60,922 nt of DNA from an uncultured Acetatifactor sp. (GCA_910589035.1 CAJUSI010000083.1:1-60922); one strand, 5' to 3'. Shown: positions 33,247 to 42,643, counted from the first letter of the stretch. Numbers and translations are program-made. Notes: a model not told the origin generated them from the sequence alone.

Positions 33247-36200
33247 TTACCTGGGCACCTCCACCATAATATATGCCTCTACAATATCAAGCTCCTGAAT
33301 CTGGTCAAAGCCCTCGAATACAAGACCGCATTCATAGCCGTCCCGCACTTCCTTCACATCATCCTTAAACCGCTTCAGGGAAGCAAGGGCGCCTTCATAG
33401 ATCTGCTTGCCCTCACGGGTAATACGCACCTTGCAGCCTCTCTGGAACACACCGTCCATGACATAGGAGCCGGCGATATTACCGATCTGGGATGCCCTGA
33501 ATATCTGCCTGATCTCCGCATGGCCGATGACCTTCTCCTCAAATACGGGATCCAGCATCCCCTTCATGGCGGCTTCTACATCCTCTATGGCCTGATAAAT
33601 GACTCTGTACAGTCTGACATCCACTCCTTCACGCTCCGCCGTAGTCTTGGCGGTGGCATCCGGTCTTACATTAAAGCCGATGATAATGGCATTGGATGCG
33701 CTGGCCAGGGTCACATCCGACTCGTTGATGGCGCCTACGCCGCCATGTATGCATTTGACTACCACTTCTTCGTTGGACAGCTTCAGCAGAGACTGCTTCA
33801 CCGCCTCCACGCTGCCCTGTACATCCGCCTTCACGATCAGGTTCAGTTCCTTCAGGTTTCCTTCCTTTATCTGGGAGAACAGATCGTCCAGGGACATCTT
33901 GCTCCTGGTCTCCTCAAGCATTCTCTCCTTGTTCTGTGCCAGATAGGTATCCGCATAGGACTTTGCCGTCTTGTCGCTCTCATGGGCCAGGAATACTTCC
34001 CCTGCGCTGGGGACATCGGAAAGGCCCAAAATCTCCACCGGCGTGGATGGCGTTGCTTCCTTCACTCTCCTGCCCTTGTCATCGATCATAGCCCTTACCT
34101 TGCCATGGCATGCGCCTGCGGAAATGAAATCTCCCACATGGAGCGTCCCCTTCTGTACCAGCACCGTGGCCACGGGACCACGGCCCTTATCAAGCTCCGC
34201 CTCAATGACAAGGCCTCTTGCCCTTCTGTCCGGATTTGCCTTCAGCTCCATAATGTCTGCCGTCAGCAGAATGGTCTCCAGCAGATTGTCAATTCCCTCG
34301 CCCGTCTTGGCGGATACGGGCACAAATTCCGTATTGCCGCCCCAGTCAGTGGCGACCAGCTCGTACTCCGTCAGCTCCTGCTTTACTCTCTCGATATTTG
34401 CAGAAGGCTTATCTATTTTATTTACGGCAACCACAATCTCAGTTCCGGCCGCCTTCGCATGGCTGATGGCCTCAACGGTCTGGGGCATCACGCCGTCATC
34501 CGCCGCTACAACCAGAATCGCTATATCGGTGGAATTCGCGCCGCGCATACGCATTGCGGTAAAGGCCTCATGCCCGGGAGTATCCAGAAATGTAATGACT
34601 CTTCCGTCCACATTTACAGTATACGCACCGATGTGCTGGGTAATACCTCCGGCCTCCTTATCGATGACATGTGTTTTCCTGATGGTGTCCAGAAGAGAGG
34701 TCTTACCATGGTCCACATGTCCCATGACGCAGATAACGGGCGGTCTCTCCTTCATCAGGGAAGTATCCTCGTCATCCTCCTTCAGAAGCTCCTCGATTAC
34801 ATCCACCTTCACTTCTCTCTCACAGAGAATCTCGTACTCCATGGCGATGTTTTCCGCATCTTCATAGGAAATCTCCTGGTTTACGGTCACAATCCTGCCT
34901 TCCAGGAACAGCTTCTTTACGATTACAGACGGCTGCAGCTTCATCTTCTCGGCAAATTCCTTGATCGTGATGGTTTCCGGCAGGGTGATCACCTTGATGA
35001 CTTCCTCCGCCGCTTCCTCTTTCTTCTTCTCAGGCTTGTTGAATCTGCCGGGCTTATTCTTTAATGCTTCGTCTTCCTCGTAGATATGATCCTTCCTGGA
35101 TCGCTTTCCCTTCTCCTGGCTGTTTGCACGCCTCTTTTCTTCCTCGCGCTTCTTTTCCATATCCTTTGCAGGAGTCTCTCCCGCAAAAGCCTTGCCCGGT
35201 TTATTATCTCTGTATCCGGTTCCCGGTCCTCCATTGCCGCGGCCGTCACGCGGACTGCCATTGAAATTACGGTTAGCACCCGGACCAGCGCCCGGACCCC
35301 TGCGATCACCCTGACCGCCGCCAAAGCCCGGCCTGCCATTTCTCTGAAATCCGTTCTGTCGATCTCCCTGAGGTCTGCCATTTTGTCCGCTGCCTCCCCT
35401 GGACTGGTTCTGTCCGTTTTCCTGGCGATATCCCTGGCCGCCCTGACCAGCGCCCCGGCCTCTGTTGTCACGGTTTCTGTCCTGGGAAAAGCCTTCCTGC
35501 CTCCGGTTCCCCTGGTAGCGGCCTTCCCTTGCGGCCCTGTCCTGTCCGCTTCCGCCGCCCTGGGATCTCCCGCTCTGATTCCTGTCTCCCTGAGTTCTCT
35601 CCCTCTGAGGCCTGTCGTTCTGGAACCTTGTATTCTGGGAACGGTCATTCTGGGGTCTTTCGCCCTGGGCCTTTGCATTCTGAGACCTGTCATTCTGAGC
35701 TTTTTCACTCTGGGTACGCTCATTCTGAGAACGTTCCCCCTGAGTTCTCTCGCCCTGGATATGATCGTTCTGGGGTCTCTCATTCTGAGACTGCCCGTTC
35801 TGTATACGTTCATTCTGAGGTTTCTCACTGTGCACTGCCGCTGCCTGATTCAGAGCTTCTTCATTCTGCGGCTTCTGAACCTGCGCTTTCTGCTCCTGTG
35901 ACGCTGCCGCATTCACTTTGCTGTTATCCGCCTGCTCAGGACGCGCCTTGGGCTGCGGTTTCGAAGGCACCATCTGCACCGACGGCGTGGGAGACGGCGG
36001 TGTCAGCGGCTTAATACGCGTGGTCGCCTGTACCTGAGGCTTGCGATCCCCCCGATTTCCCTGATTTTTGTTAAATCCGGTCTGGCCCCCCTGATTTCCC
36101 TGACCCTGGCGCTTATTCTGGCCTGTCTGTCCCTGACGCTGCCCCTGCCCCTGTATCTTTGAATTCTGCGGATTGCTCACAACGATGATCGTCTTCTTCT

Positions 36201-36516
36201 TTTTCGGCGCATCGTTTGCCGCGCCGCCTGCCGGCTTCGCCGGCCTGGCTTCTTCCTTTGCCCCAGCCTTTCCTGAATTTTGTCTCACTGATTCCTCCTT
36301 CATTGGTTCCTTTCTCACCGGCTCTACAGCCGCGCTCCTTTCAGGCGCGCTCTTCCCTTCCCTGGCGAACGCCCTGCGGACCATCTGCGCCGCCTCCTCT
36401 TCCACAGAACTCTGCGCCGCTTTTGCTTCTATTCCCTTCTCTGTCAGAAATCCCAAGATATCTTTACTTTGCACCTTTAATTCCTTAGCGAGCTCATGTA
36501 CCTTTATTTTCGCCAT
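33247..36516 (-). CDS. infB: Translation initiation factor IF-2 with expanded N-terminus
   Basis: A 1089-residue GTPase that places initiator tRNA on the ribosome. G1 is GHVDHGKTSL, G3 DTPGHEAF, and the G4 motif NKID. The C-terminal two IF-2 domains are complete. The N-terminal 450 residues are low-complexity and hydrophilic. They contain about 18 copies of a five-residue QN/QG-ER-x motif, encoded at about 35560-35830, and Gly/Arg/Asn-rich stretches. Firmicute IF-2 N-termini vary widely but this array is unusually regular. The start at 36516 follows GGAGGAAAGC, in preference to an ATG at 36537. Confidence 0.95.
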   Translation of the reverse strand: MAKIKVHELAKELKVQSKDILGFLTEKGIEAKAAQSSVEEEAAQMVRRAFAREGKSAPERSAAVEPVRKEPMKEESVRQNSGKAGAKEEARPAKPAGGAANDAPKKKKTIIVVSNPQNSKIQGQGQRQGQTGQNKRQGQGNQGGQTGFNKNQGNRGDRKPQVQATTRIKPLTPPSPTPSVQMVPSKPQPKARPEQADNSKVNAAASQEQKAQVQKPQNEEALNQAAAVHSEKPQNERIQNGQSQNERPQNDHIQGERTQGERSQNERTQSEKAQNDRSQNAKAQGERPQNDRSQNTRFQNDRPQRERTQGDRNQSGRSQGGGSGQDRAAREGRYQGNRRQEGFSQDRNRDNRGRGAGQGGQGYRQENGQNQSRGGSGQNGRPQGDRQNGFQRNGRPGFGGGQGDRRGPGAGPGANRNFNGSPRDGRGNGGPGTGYRDNKPGKAFAGETPAKDMEKKREEEKRRANSQEKGKRSRKDHIYEEDEALKNKPGRFNKPEKKKEEAAEEVIKVITLPETITIKEFAEKMKLQPSVIVKKLFLEGRIVTVNQEISYEDAENIAMEYEILCEREVKVDVIEELLKEDDEDTSLMKERPPVICVMGHVDHGKTSLLDTIRKTHVIDKEAGGITQHIGAYTVNVDGRVITFLDTPGHEAFTAMRMRGANSTDIAILVVAADDGVMPQTVEAISHAKAAGTEIVVAVNKIDKPSANIERVKQELTEYELVATDWGGNTEFVPVSAKTGEGIDNLLETILLTADIMELKANPDRRARGLVIEAELDKGRGPVATVLVQKGTLHVGDFISAGACHGKVRAMIDDKGRRVKEATPSTPVEILGLSDVPSAGEVFLAHESDKTAKSYADTYLAQNKERMLEETRSKMSLDDLFSQIKEGNLKELNLIVKADVQGSVEAVKQSLLKLSNEEVVVKCIHGGVGAINESDVTLASASNAIIIGFNVRPDATAKTTAEREGVDVRLYRVIYQAIEDVEAAMKGMLDPVFEEKVIGHAEIRQIFRASQIGNIAGSYVMDGVFQRGCKVRITREGKQIYEGALASLKRFKDDVKEVRDGYECGLVFEGFDQIQELDIVEAYIMVEVPR
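35560..35830. repeat. 15-bp tandem repeats in infB
   Basis: About 18 degenerate units code for five residues each (ERIQN, ERPQN, ERTQG, DRSQN and similar). A multiple-of-three unit keeps the frame. Confidence 0.8.
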
Positions 36517-36547
36517 GCTTTCCTCCATTTCTGCCATAATCGGCGCC

Positions 36548-36856
36548 CTACTTCTCTTTCAGTTGTTTGATAATCGCATTCGCCAATCCTGCTTCGCACA
36601 CGCCCAATGATGACCGCAAGTCTTTCCCGACAGCCCTTCCCAGTTCCTCTTTCATCCCGTAATGCTCCAGCGGAACCTGATAGAAAGAACATTTGTCTGC
36701 AAATAGCTTCCTGGTATTATCCGACGCATCCTCCGCAACAATCACCAGCATGGCGGAGCCTTTCTTAACTGCCTCCAGGGTCTGAAATTCGCCGCTTACA
36801 AGATTGCGTCCTTTCATTGCAATTCCCAACAGCAATAAAATCTTATCCTGCTTCAA
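36548..36856 (-). CDS. ylxQ: L7Ae-like ribosomal-associated protein YlxQ
   Basis: A 102-residue RNA-binding L7Ae/L30e fold protein: NLVSGEFQTLEAVKKGSAML, VIVAEDASDNTRKLFADKC and the end GVCEAGLANAIIKQLKEK. It overlaps the end of ylxR. The start is taken as TTG at 36856, giving (M)KQDKILLLLG, because AAGGAG lies nine bases before it; ATGs further upstream (36886, 36895) lie within ylxR and lack a site. Confidence 0.88.
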   Translation of the reverse strand: MKQDKILLLLGIAMKGRNLVSGEFQTLEAVKKGSAMLVIVAEDASDNTRKLFADKCSFYQVPLEHYGMKEELGRAVGKDLRSSLGVCEAGLANAIIKQLKEK

Positions 36857-37115
36857 AATTCTCAAACTCCTTTTCCAGGGTGTCATACACCTCATTCGGA
36901 ATATTCATTTTGAAGGAGCGCTCCAGCCCTTTATTTTTTCTTGCCTTATACAGGCATTCCCTGCTCTTACAAACATATGCGCCTCTTCCGTTCTTTTTGC
37001 CTGTTATATCCAGACATATTTCGTTTTCGGCTGTTTTCAGGACACGCATCATATCCCTTTTTCCCTTCATTTCACCGCAGCCCACACACTGCCTTAAAGG
37101 AACTTTTTTCGCCAT
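36843..37115 (-). CDS. ylxR: YlxR family (DUF448) nucleic-acid-binding protein
   Basis: A 90-residue protein with CVGCGEMKGKRDMMRV and KKNGRGAYVC at the conserved positions. It lies eight bases after nusA and overlaps ylxQ by 14 bases, as in the usual nusA-ylxR-ylxQ-infB order. The family's role is regulatory or RNA-related but not settled. Confidence 0.93.
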   Translation of the reverse strand: MAKKVPLRQCVGCGEMKGKRDMMRVLKTAENEICLDITGKKNGRGAYVCKSRECLYKARKNKGLERSFKMNIPNEVYDTLEKEFENFEAG

Positions 37116-37123
37116 AGAATTTC

Positions 37124-38428
37124 TTACTCCTCATCAGGGGCTTCCCATTCGCCCTCATCATATTCTTCCGTCTCTTCGGGGGCCTCCGGTTCTACATACT
37201 CCTCATAGCTTTCCGCATTCGCCGGCTCGCCTGCCTGCTCATACTCTTCGTATTCGCCTTCTTCATATTGGGTTTCTTCATATCCGGTTTCTTCGCCTTC
37301 GCCGTACCCGCTCTCTCCGTCTTCGTACTCCCCGTAATCCTCATATTCCTCTTCCACATAATCCTCGTAGCGGAATCCGGGAGCATCCTTGGCCTGCGTC
37401 TCCGATTTGATGTCCACCTTGTACCCGGTAAGTCTTGCGGCAAGTCTCGCATTCTGCCCTTCCTTGCCGATTGCCAGGGACAATTGGTAATCCGGAACCA
37501 CAACCTTTGCCGTCTTTTCTTCCGGATCTGCAAACACCGCAACGATCTTCGCGGGGGAGAGTGCGTTCTGGATCAGATTCCCCGGATTCTCATCCCAATT
37601 CACAATGTCTATCTTCTCGCCCCGCAGCTCATCCACAATGGCGTTCACCCTGGCACCGTTCATGCCCACGCAGGCTCCCACCGCATCCACATTGGGATTG
37701 TTGCTCCATACTGCGATCTTTGTCCGGCTGCCGGCCTCTCTTGCGATGCTCTTGATCTCCACAGTGCCGTCCTTAATCTCCGTAACCTCGGATTCAAACA
37801 GCCTTTTTACCAGCTCCGGATGTGTGCGGCTCACATTGATGCGGGGGCCCTTGGGCGTATTCTTTACTTCCAGAATATATACCTTAATTCGCTCCGTAGG
37901 TCTGAATACCTCCCCTTTTACCTGTTCTCCCTCACTCAGCATGGCATCCGCCTTCCCCAGATTGATGCTGATATTCTTACCCATATAGCGCTGTACCACG
38001 CCTGTCACTACATCCCGTTCCTTCTCATAATACTGGTTGTAGATAACGCTTCTCTCTTCCTCGCGGATCTTCTGAAGGATCACATTTTTGGCATTCTGGG
38101 TGGCAATGCGTCCAAACTCCCTGGACTTGATCTCCACATGGAGCATATCTCCCACCTGTGCCTTGAATGAAAGCTCTCTCGCATCGTCCAGGGAAATCTG
38201 CAGGCAGTCATCCTCCACCTCATCTGCGGTAGGCACAACCTCTTTCTCTGCATACACAAGGAAATCACAGGTCTCCCTGTCGATCTCCACATGGATATTA
38301 TCCGCCTTGCCAAAGTGGTTCTTGCAGGCAGTCAGCAGAGAGTTTTCAATTGCTTCAAAAAGAGTTTCCTTGCTGATCTCTTTTTCCCTTTCCAAAATGT
38401 CAAGTGCCTCCATCAATTCCTTGTTCAT
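37124..38428 (-). CDS. nusA: Transcription termination/antitermination factor NusA
   Basis: A 434-residue RNA polymerase partner. The N-terminal domain, an S1 domain (VVTGVVQRYMGKNISINLG) and two KH domains (KIAVWSNNPNVDAVGACVG; LSLAIGKEGQNARLAARLTG) are in order. The C-terminal 70 residues are a very acidic Glu/Tyr-rich tail. The start at 38428 follows GGAGGAGAAG; an in-frame ATG at 38440 lacks spacing. Confidence 0.96.
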   Translation of the reverse strand: MNKELMEALDILEREKEISKETLFEAIENSLLTACKNHFGKADNIHVEIDRETCDFLVYAEKEVVPTADEVEDDCLQISLDDARELSFKAQVGDMLHVEIKSREFGRIATQNAKNVILQKIREEERSVIYNQYYEKERDVVTGVVQRYMGKNISINLGKADAMLSEGEQVKGEVFRPTERIKVYILEVKNTPKGPRINVSRTHPELVKRLFESEVTEIKDGTVEIKSIAREAGSRTKIAVWSNNPNVDAVGACVGMNGARVNAIVDELRGEKIDIVNWDENPGNLIQNALSPAKIVAVFADPEEKTAKVVVPDYQLSLAIGKEGQNARLAARLTGYKVDIKSETQAKDAPGFRYEDYVEEEYEDYGEYEDGESGYGEGEETGYEETQYEEGEYEEYEQAGEPANAESYEEYVEPEAPEETEEYDEGEWEAPDEE

Positions 38429-38529
38429 CTTCTCCTCCATTCCGGCTCTTAGCCAAACCTTTTATCTCGAAAATATTCAAACTGTTTAAATTGTTCAGAT
38501 TGTTCAGTCTATTCAAGTAATTTATCCTC

Positions 38530-38994
38530 TCAAAAATCCATAGCCAGTCGGATCAGTGCGATCTGCGACCTCTGAAAGCTCCTTTGCGCTTCCCCCTCCA
38601 GGATGACGATACTGTCCGCATCGAAACTCTCCAGTCTCCCCGCAAACTCCCTGCGCCCCTCCAGGGGCTTAAACAGCTTTACCTCCACTTCCCGGCCGAT
38701 ACTGTTCCGAAGATGCCTGTCCTTCTTCAGGGTGCGCCCCAGCCCGGGGCTGCTCACCTCCAGCACATAGGCGTCGGGAATAAAGTCCTCCCTGTCCAGT
38801 TCGTCGGACAGCGACCGGCTGACATTCTCACAGTCCAGGATGCTCACTCCCTCCGGCTTGTCAATATAGGCCCGCAGATAATAATCCGCGCCTTCCTTCA
38901 CATATTCCACATCATAGACGGACACACCGTTAGCCTGCGCTATGGGCGCAAGCAGCGCCTCCGTTCTTTCCTCATATTCTTCCCTGCGGGACAT
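38530..38994 (-). CDS. rimP: Ribosome maturation factor RimP
   Basis: A 154-residue 30S-assembly factor: YDVEYVKEGADYYLRAYID (N-terminal domain), CENVSRSLSDELD, YVLEVSSPGLGRTL and a C-terminal barrel. It is the first gene of the rimP-nusA-infB operon. The start at 38994 follows GGAGGTCGGAG rather than an in-frame ATG at 39024. Confidence 0.95.
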   Translation of the reverse strand: MSRREEYEERTEALLAPIAQANGVSVYDVEYVKEGADYYLRAYIDKPEGVSILDCENVSRSLSDELDREDFIPDAYVLEVSSPGLGRTLKKDRHLRNSIGREVEVKLFKPLEGRREFAGRLESFDADSIVILEGEAQRSFQRSQIALIRLAMDF

Positions 38995-39023
38995 CTCCGA
39001 CCTCCAAAAGCCTCTAACATGCA

Positions 39024-39053
39024 AGTAAGAGTGGCTGCACAGCCACTCTTACT
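39024..39053. promoter_or_regulatory. 14-bp perfect hairpin in the rimP operon leader
   Basis: AGTAAGAGTGGCTG pairs with CAGCCACTCTTACT around two bases, right after the promoter and before the rimP site. With no T-run it is not a standard terminator. It could be a protein target for operon feedback or a 5' mRNA stabiliser. Confidence 0.7.
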
Positions 39054-39076
39054 CTAATAACATCATCAACAAGTTC

Positions 39077-39105
39077 ACTATAAACCAAAATCCATGATAT
39101 GTCAA
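39077..39105 (-). promoter_or_regulatory. Promoter of the rimP-to-ribF operon
   Basis: A perfect TTGACA and TATAGT are separated by 17 bases. The transcript would start near 39070, some 75 bases before rimP. Confidence 0.88.
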
Positions 39106-39293
39106 TGGTTTTGCAGGATTTTTTCCAGTTTTTCCAGTTTTACGGTAATTTATCCGATCAGTACCTGTTGCCCTCAAAGGCGAAGCCGCATTTCCTGTGC
39201 CTTTTAAAATTCCGTTTTACAGCTTCTTCCGCCTGGCAGGCGCTTAGCAGCGGAATTCTGCGCATTCTGATTCCGGCATATCAGCAGCCGGCC

Positions 39294-39998
39294 TTACACA
39301 TGGATCACCTCCAGGCTTCCGAACACCACATCTCCGGTCACATGCAGCACATTCTCCCCGTCCGGGTCACATCTTCCTGTCTCATCCGCAGAGCCGAATA
39401 TATTGGATGTATTCATAACCACGCGCCACGAGGAAGGGATATACAGCTCCACATTGCCGAATACAAGGTCCACATTCACTTCGGCCGAACCGTTCCGCAG
39501 CCTGGTCTCCGTAAAATAGACGCTTGTGCTGCCGAATACATTATCCACATTCACAAAGCTGACCACTCCGCCGAGATATTTAATGGAATCCCCGAATACA
39601 TTGTCATAGGAAATCGTATCTTCCACACGCTGTATATCGGTTATCCCCTCCCCCCCGTTTCCAATGCGTAGCAGATGGCCTCTTCCCCGGCGCGGCAGGT
39701 TCGGAAACAGAATCTTCAGCCCTATAGTACCCAACAGGGCCGCCAGCAGAACGGGCCAGGGCGTAATCGCTTCCAGATGCAGAAGCTCATCATTTACAAT
39801 AATCAGGAAAGCTATGGAAAATAATATAGTGCTGATCCTCCCCCTCGCAATCCCCTTTATCAGGCATGCCGCCAGACAAATGCTGAAGAATACCGGCCAG
39901 AAGCCGATGCCCTTCAGAAAGCCGAGCCGCTGGGCCAGTATTGCCACAGCCCCCAGCAAGCATACGATACCCCAGAATATTTTGTTCTTTCCTCTCAT
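39294..39998 (-). CDS. LiaF/DUF2154-like membrane protein
   Basis: A 234-residue protein with four hydrophobic segments in the first 100 residues and a C-terminal adhesin-like beta domain (DTISYDNVFGDSIKYLGG, NVFGSTSVYFTETRLRN, VFGNVELYIPSSWRV). The repeated 'VFGS' turn units are typical of the cell-wall-active-antibiotics response family that includes LiaF. It follows a LytTR gene by 14 bases, and LytTR/LiaF-like pairs are common. It would sit in the cytoplasmic membrane and sense or restrain signalling; that role is by analogy. Confidence 0.85.
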   Translation of the reverse strand: MRGKNKIFWGIVCLLGAVAILAQRLGFLKGIGFWPVFFSICLAACLIKGIARGRISTILFSIAFLIIVNDELLHLEAITPWPVLLAALLGTIGLKILFPNLPRRGRGHLLRIGNGGEGITDIQRVEDTISYDNVFGDSIKYLGGVVSFVNVDNVFGSTSVYFTETRLRNGSAEVNVDLVFGNVELYIPSSWRVVMNTSNIFGSADETGRCDPDGENVLHVTGDVVFGSLEVIHV

Positions 39999-40012
39999 TT
40001 TCTTCGCCTCTC

Positions 40013-40474
40013 TCACAATCCAAGTTTTCTCGCCTTCAGCCGTTCCGCCACTGCCTTGAAATAAGCTCTGGACACAAATGCCTTCTTGCCGCATCCGGCA
40101 AATTCCATCACGCTGGATGCCGTCAGATTCCTTGTAACGGAATAGACATGATCCAGATTGACAATGGCGGATTTGGATACCCGCATAAAGCTTCCCGGCA
40201 AAAGCTCCTCCAGTTCATAGAGCTTATATTCACAGACAAGAATCCGCTCCGCCGTATGCGCACGGATCTCCCGTCCCTGCGTCTCGAAGAAGAGGATCTC
40301 TTCCATGGGGACAAAGAACTCCGTGTCCGCGCTTTTCAGAGAGAGGCATCTCTTCCCGCCCCCCTGCTTCGATATGTAATTCTGGAGGCTTATCACGGAA
40401 TCGTTCAATCCCCTGCACCGAATGATGACCTCTTCCTCTGCCAGGTCCTCTTCAATCTCGATTTTAACCTTCAT
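40013..40474 (-). CDS. LytTR-type transcriptional regulator (second)
   Basis: A 153-residue regulator with N-terminal EEEVIIRCRGLNDS as in the first LytTR gene and a C-terminal LytTR domain: EEILFFETQGREIRAHTAE, YELEELLPGSFMRVSKSAIVNL and KKAFVSRAYF. The two regulators share this short-cap architecture and are probably paralogs. The start at 40474 follows AAAGGAAT. A promoter lies at 40553-40580. Confidence 0.88.
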   Translation of the reverse strand: MKVKIEIEEDLAEEEVIIRCRGLNDSVISLQNYISKQGGGKRCLSLKSADTEFFVPMEEILFFETQGREIRAHTAERILVCEYKLYELEELLPGSFMRVSKSAIVNLDHVYSVTRNLTASSVMEFAGCGKKAFVSRAYFKAVAERLKARKLGL

Positions 40475-40552
40475 ATTCCTTTCCCTTTGCTTCCGCGGCG
40501 TTTCTCTCCCATGCGCAAATGATTTCATGGCAGTCCATAAGCTTATGATTCC

Positions 40553-40580
40553 AGTATACAGGAAATCGGGAAACTGTAAA
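40553..40580 (-). promoter_or_regulatory. Promoter of the second LytTR/LiaF-like unit
   Basis: TTTACA and TATACT are spaced by 16 bases on the minus strand, about 80 bases before the LytTR start. Confidence 0.7.
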
Positions 40581-40625
40581 TACCTTCTGCGCAAGAGGTT
40601 GTGCAGAGAGTGTGAGAGGTAAATA

Positions 40626-40796
40626 TCAAAGAATACTGTAACTCATCCACTCATAAAGGAGCCTGGTTCCCTCCATGATCTCCGGCGGCAGCAGCGCCCT
40701 TGCCACCAGCTTCAGCTCGTCGGATTCTATATCGGTGCGCCTTAAATGGGCATAGTCCCCATCAATCGAAACTACGACATATTCAAAACGGTTCAT
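40626..40796 (-). CDS. Small conserved hypothetical protein
   Basis: A 56-residue protein (MNRFEYVVVSIDGDYAHLRR...PPEIMEGTRLLYEWMSYSIL). The FEYVVVSIDGDYAHL start and the charged centre look like a folded small domain; its function is not known. The start at 40796 follows GGAGAAC; ATG at 40799 is an alternative. It lies after the groEL terminator. Confidence 0.7.
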   Translation of the reverse strand: MNRFEYVVVSIDGDYAHLRRTDIESDELKLVARALLPPEIMEGTRLLYEWMSYSIL

Positions 40797-40839
40797 CATT
40801 GTTCTCCTTTTTCCAAAGATTTGTCCGGAACTGCTCACT

Positions 40840-40874
40840 TAAAAACCCCGGATACCAGTCTGATACCCGGGGTC
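40840..40874 (-). terminator. Terminator of groES-groEL
   Basis: ACCCCGG and CCGGGGT form the stem (loop about 15 bases, with TA/TA inner pairs), followed by TTTT on the minus strand just past the groEL stop. Confidence 0.85.
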
Positions 40875-40905
40875 TGAAATACTATTGTGTCGCAGCAAAA
40901 GCGGA

Positions 40906-42531
40906 TTACATCATGCCGCCCATTCCGCCTGCCCCTGCGGGCATTGCGGGAGTCTCCTCCTTGATGTTGGCCACAACGCTCTCGGTGGTAAGCAGGGTGC
41001 TTGCCACGCTGGTAGCGTTCTGCAGGGCGCTCCTGGTCACCTTGGCGGGATCCAGAATACCTGCGGATACCATGTCCACATACTCCTCCTTCAGCACATC
41101 GAAGCCGATGCCCGGCTCGGACTCGCGGACCTTGTTGATGATGACGCTGCCCTCTAATCCTGCGTTGGCCGCGATAAAGTACAGCGGGGATTCCAGAGCC
41201 TTCAGCACGATGCCGGCACCGGTCTTCTCGTCGCCTTCCAGTGTCTCAGCCATCTTCAGCACTTCCTTGGCAGCATGGATATATGCGGAACCGCCGCCGC
41301 AGATGATGCCTTCTTCCACAGCCGCCCTGGTAGCAGCAAGGGCATCCTCCATGCGCATCTTCGCTTCCTTCATCTCCGTCTCGGTGGCAGCGCCCACGCG
41401 GATCACTGCAACGCCGCCCGCCAGCTTCGCCAGTCTCTCCTGGAGCTTCTCGCGGTCGAAATCAGAGGTGGTCTCCTCGATCTGCTTCTTGATCTGGCCG
41501 ATGCGGGCCTGAATCTCGCTCTTCTCACCCTCGCCGTCCACGATGACGGTGTTCTCCTTCTGGACCTTCACGGACTTGGCATGGCCCAGCATATCCATGG
41601 TCACATCCTTAAGCTCATAGCCAAGGTCGGAGCTGATCACGGTACCGCCTGTGAGGATGGCGATATCCTGCAGCATCTCCTTCCTCCTGTCGCCGTAGCC
41701 GGGTGCCTTCACGGCCACTACGTTGAAGGTGCCGCGCAGCTTGTTGACGATCAGGGTGGTCAGAGCCTCGCCCTCCACGTCCTCGGCGATGATCAGAAGC
41801 TTTGCGCCGGACTGCACGATCTGCTCCAGCAGGGGCAGAATCTCCTGGATATTGGAAATCTTCTTATCCGTGATCAGAATGCAGGGATTCTCCAGGGTAG
41901 CTTCCATCTTGTCCATATCGGTAGCCATATAAGCAGAGATATAACCCCTGTCAAACTGCATGCCTTCCACCAGATCCAGCTCGGTCTGCATGGTCTTGGA
42001 CTCCTCGATGGTGATAACGCCGTCACCGCTGACCTTCTCCATGGCGTCCGCAACCATCTGTCCCACCGTGTCATCCCCTGCCGAGATGGCTGCAACCCTT
42101 GCGATATGCTCCTTGCCGTTCACCTTCTGGCTCATCCTGGAGATGGCTTCCACGGCGCACTCGGTGGCCTTCTTCATGCCTTTTCTCAGGATGATGGGGT
42201 TCGCGCCCGCTGCCAGGTTCTTGATGCCCGCATTTACCATCGCCTGTGCCAGAACGGTAGCGGTGGTGGTGCCGTCGCCTGCCACATCATTGGTCTTGGT
42301 TGCCACTTCCTTTACAAGCTGAGCACCCATGTTCTCGAAAGCATCCGCCAGCTCGATTTCCTTTGCAATGGTAACGCCGTCGTTGGTGATCAGGGGCGCA
42401 CCGAAGGACTTATCCAGTACCACGTTCCTTCCCTTGGGCCCAAGGGTCACTCTCACGGTATCACTTAACTGGTTGACGCCGGACTCTAATGCTGCACGGG
42501 CTTCCGCACCGTATTTAATCTCTTTTGCCAT
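40906..42531 (-). CDS. groEL: 60-kDa chaperonin
   Basis: A 541-residue chaperonin that forms the folding chamber. VTLGPKGRNVVLDKSFGAP, GDGTTTATVLAQ and the Gly/Met-rich C-terminus GGMGGMM are diagnostic. It follows groES in the CIRCE-controlled operon. Confidence 0.98.
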   Translation of the reverse strand: MAKEIKYGAEARAALESGVNQLSDTVRVTLGPKGRNVVLDKSFGAPLITNDGVTIAKEIELADAFENMGAQLVKEVATKTNDVAGDGTTTATVLAQAMVNAGIKNLAAGANPIILRKGMKKATECAVEAISRMSQKVNGKEHIARVAAISAGDDTVGQMVADAMEKVSGDGVITIEESKTMQTELDLVEGMQFDRGYISAYMATDMDKMEATLENPCILITDKKISNIQEILPLLEQIVQSGAKLLIIAEDVEGEALTTLIVNKLRGTFNVVAVKAPGYGDRRKEMLQDIAILTGGTVISSDLGYELKDVTMDMLGHAKSVKVQKENTVIVDGEGEKSEIQARIGQIKKQIEETTSDFDREKLQERLAKLAGGVAVIRVGAATETEMKEAKMRMEDALAATRAAVEEGIICGGGSAYIHAAKEVLKMAETLEGDEKTGAGIVLKALESPLYFIAANAGLEGSVIINKVRESEPGIGFDVLKEEYVDMVSAGILDPAKVTRSALQNATSVASTLLTTESVVANIKEETPAMPAGAGGMGGMM

Positions 42532-42643
42532 GATTTTTCATGCCTCCGTTTTCTGATGATTTTCTTTTTTTGAATTTAAATTACCTGTTTTGAAATTACT
42601 TCCTTTAATTCCTGCTTATAATTCCTGTCTTGAAAAATATCCG

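Noticed and set aside
33520..35064. 514-codon plus-strand frame opposite infB
   Set aside because: It is antisense to the GTPase domain of IF-2; its length reflects codon bias of infB, not a gene.
41275..42468. 397-codon plus-strand frame opposite groEL
   Set aside because: It is the antisense of a highly conserved chaperonin gene and has no start signals.
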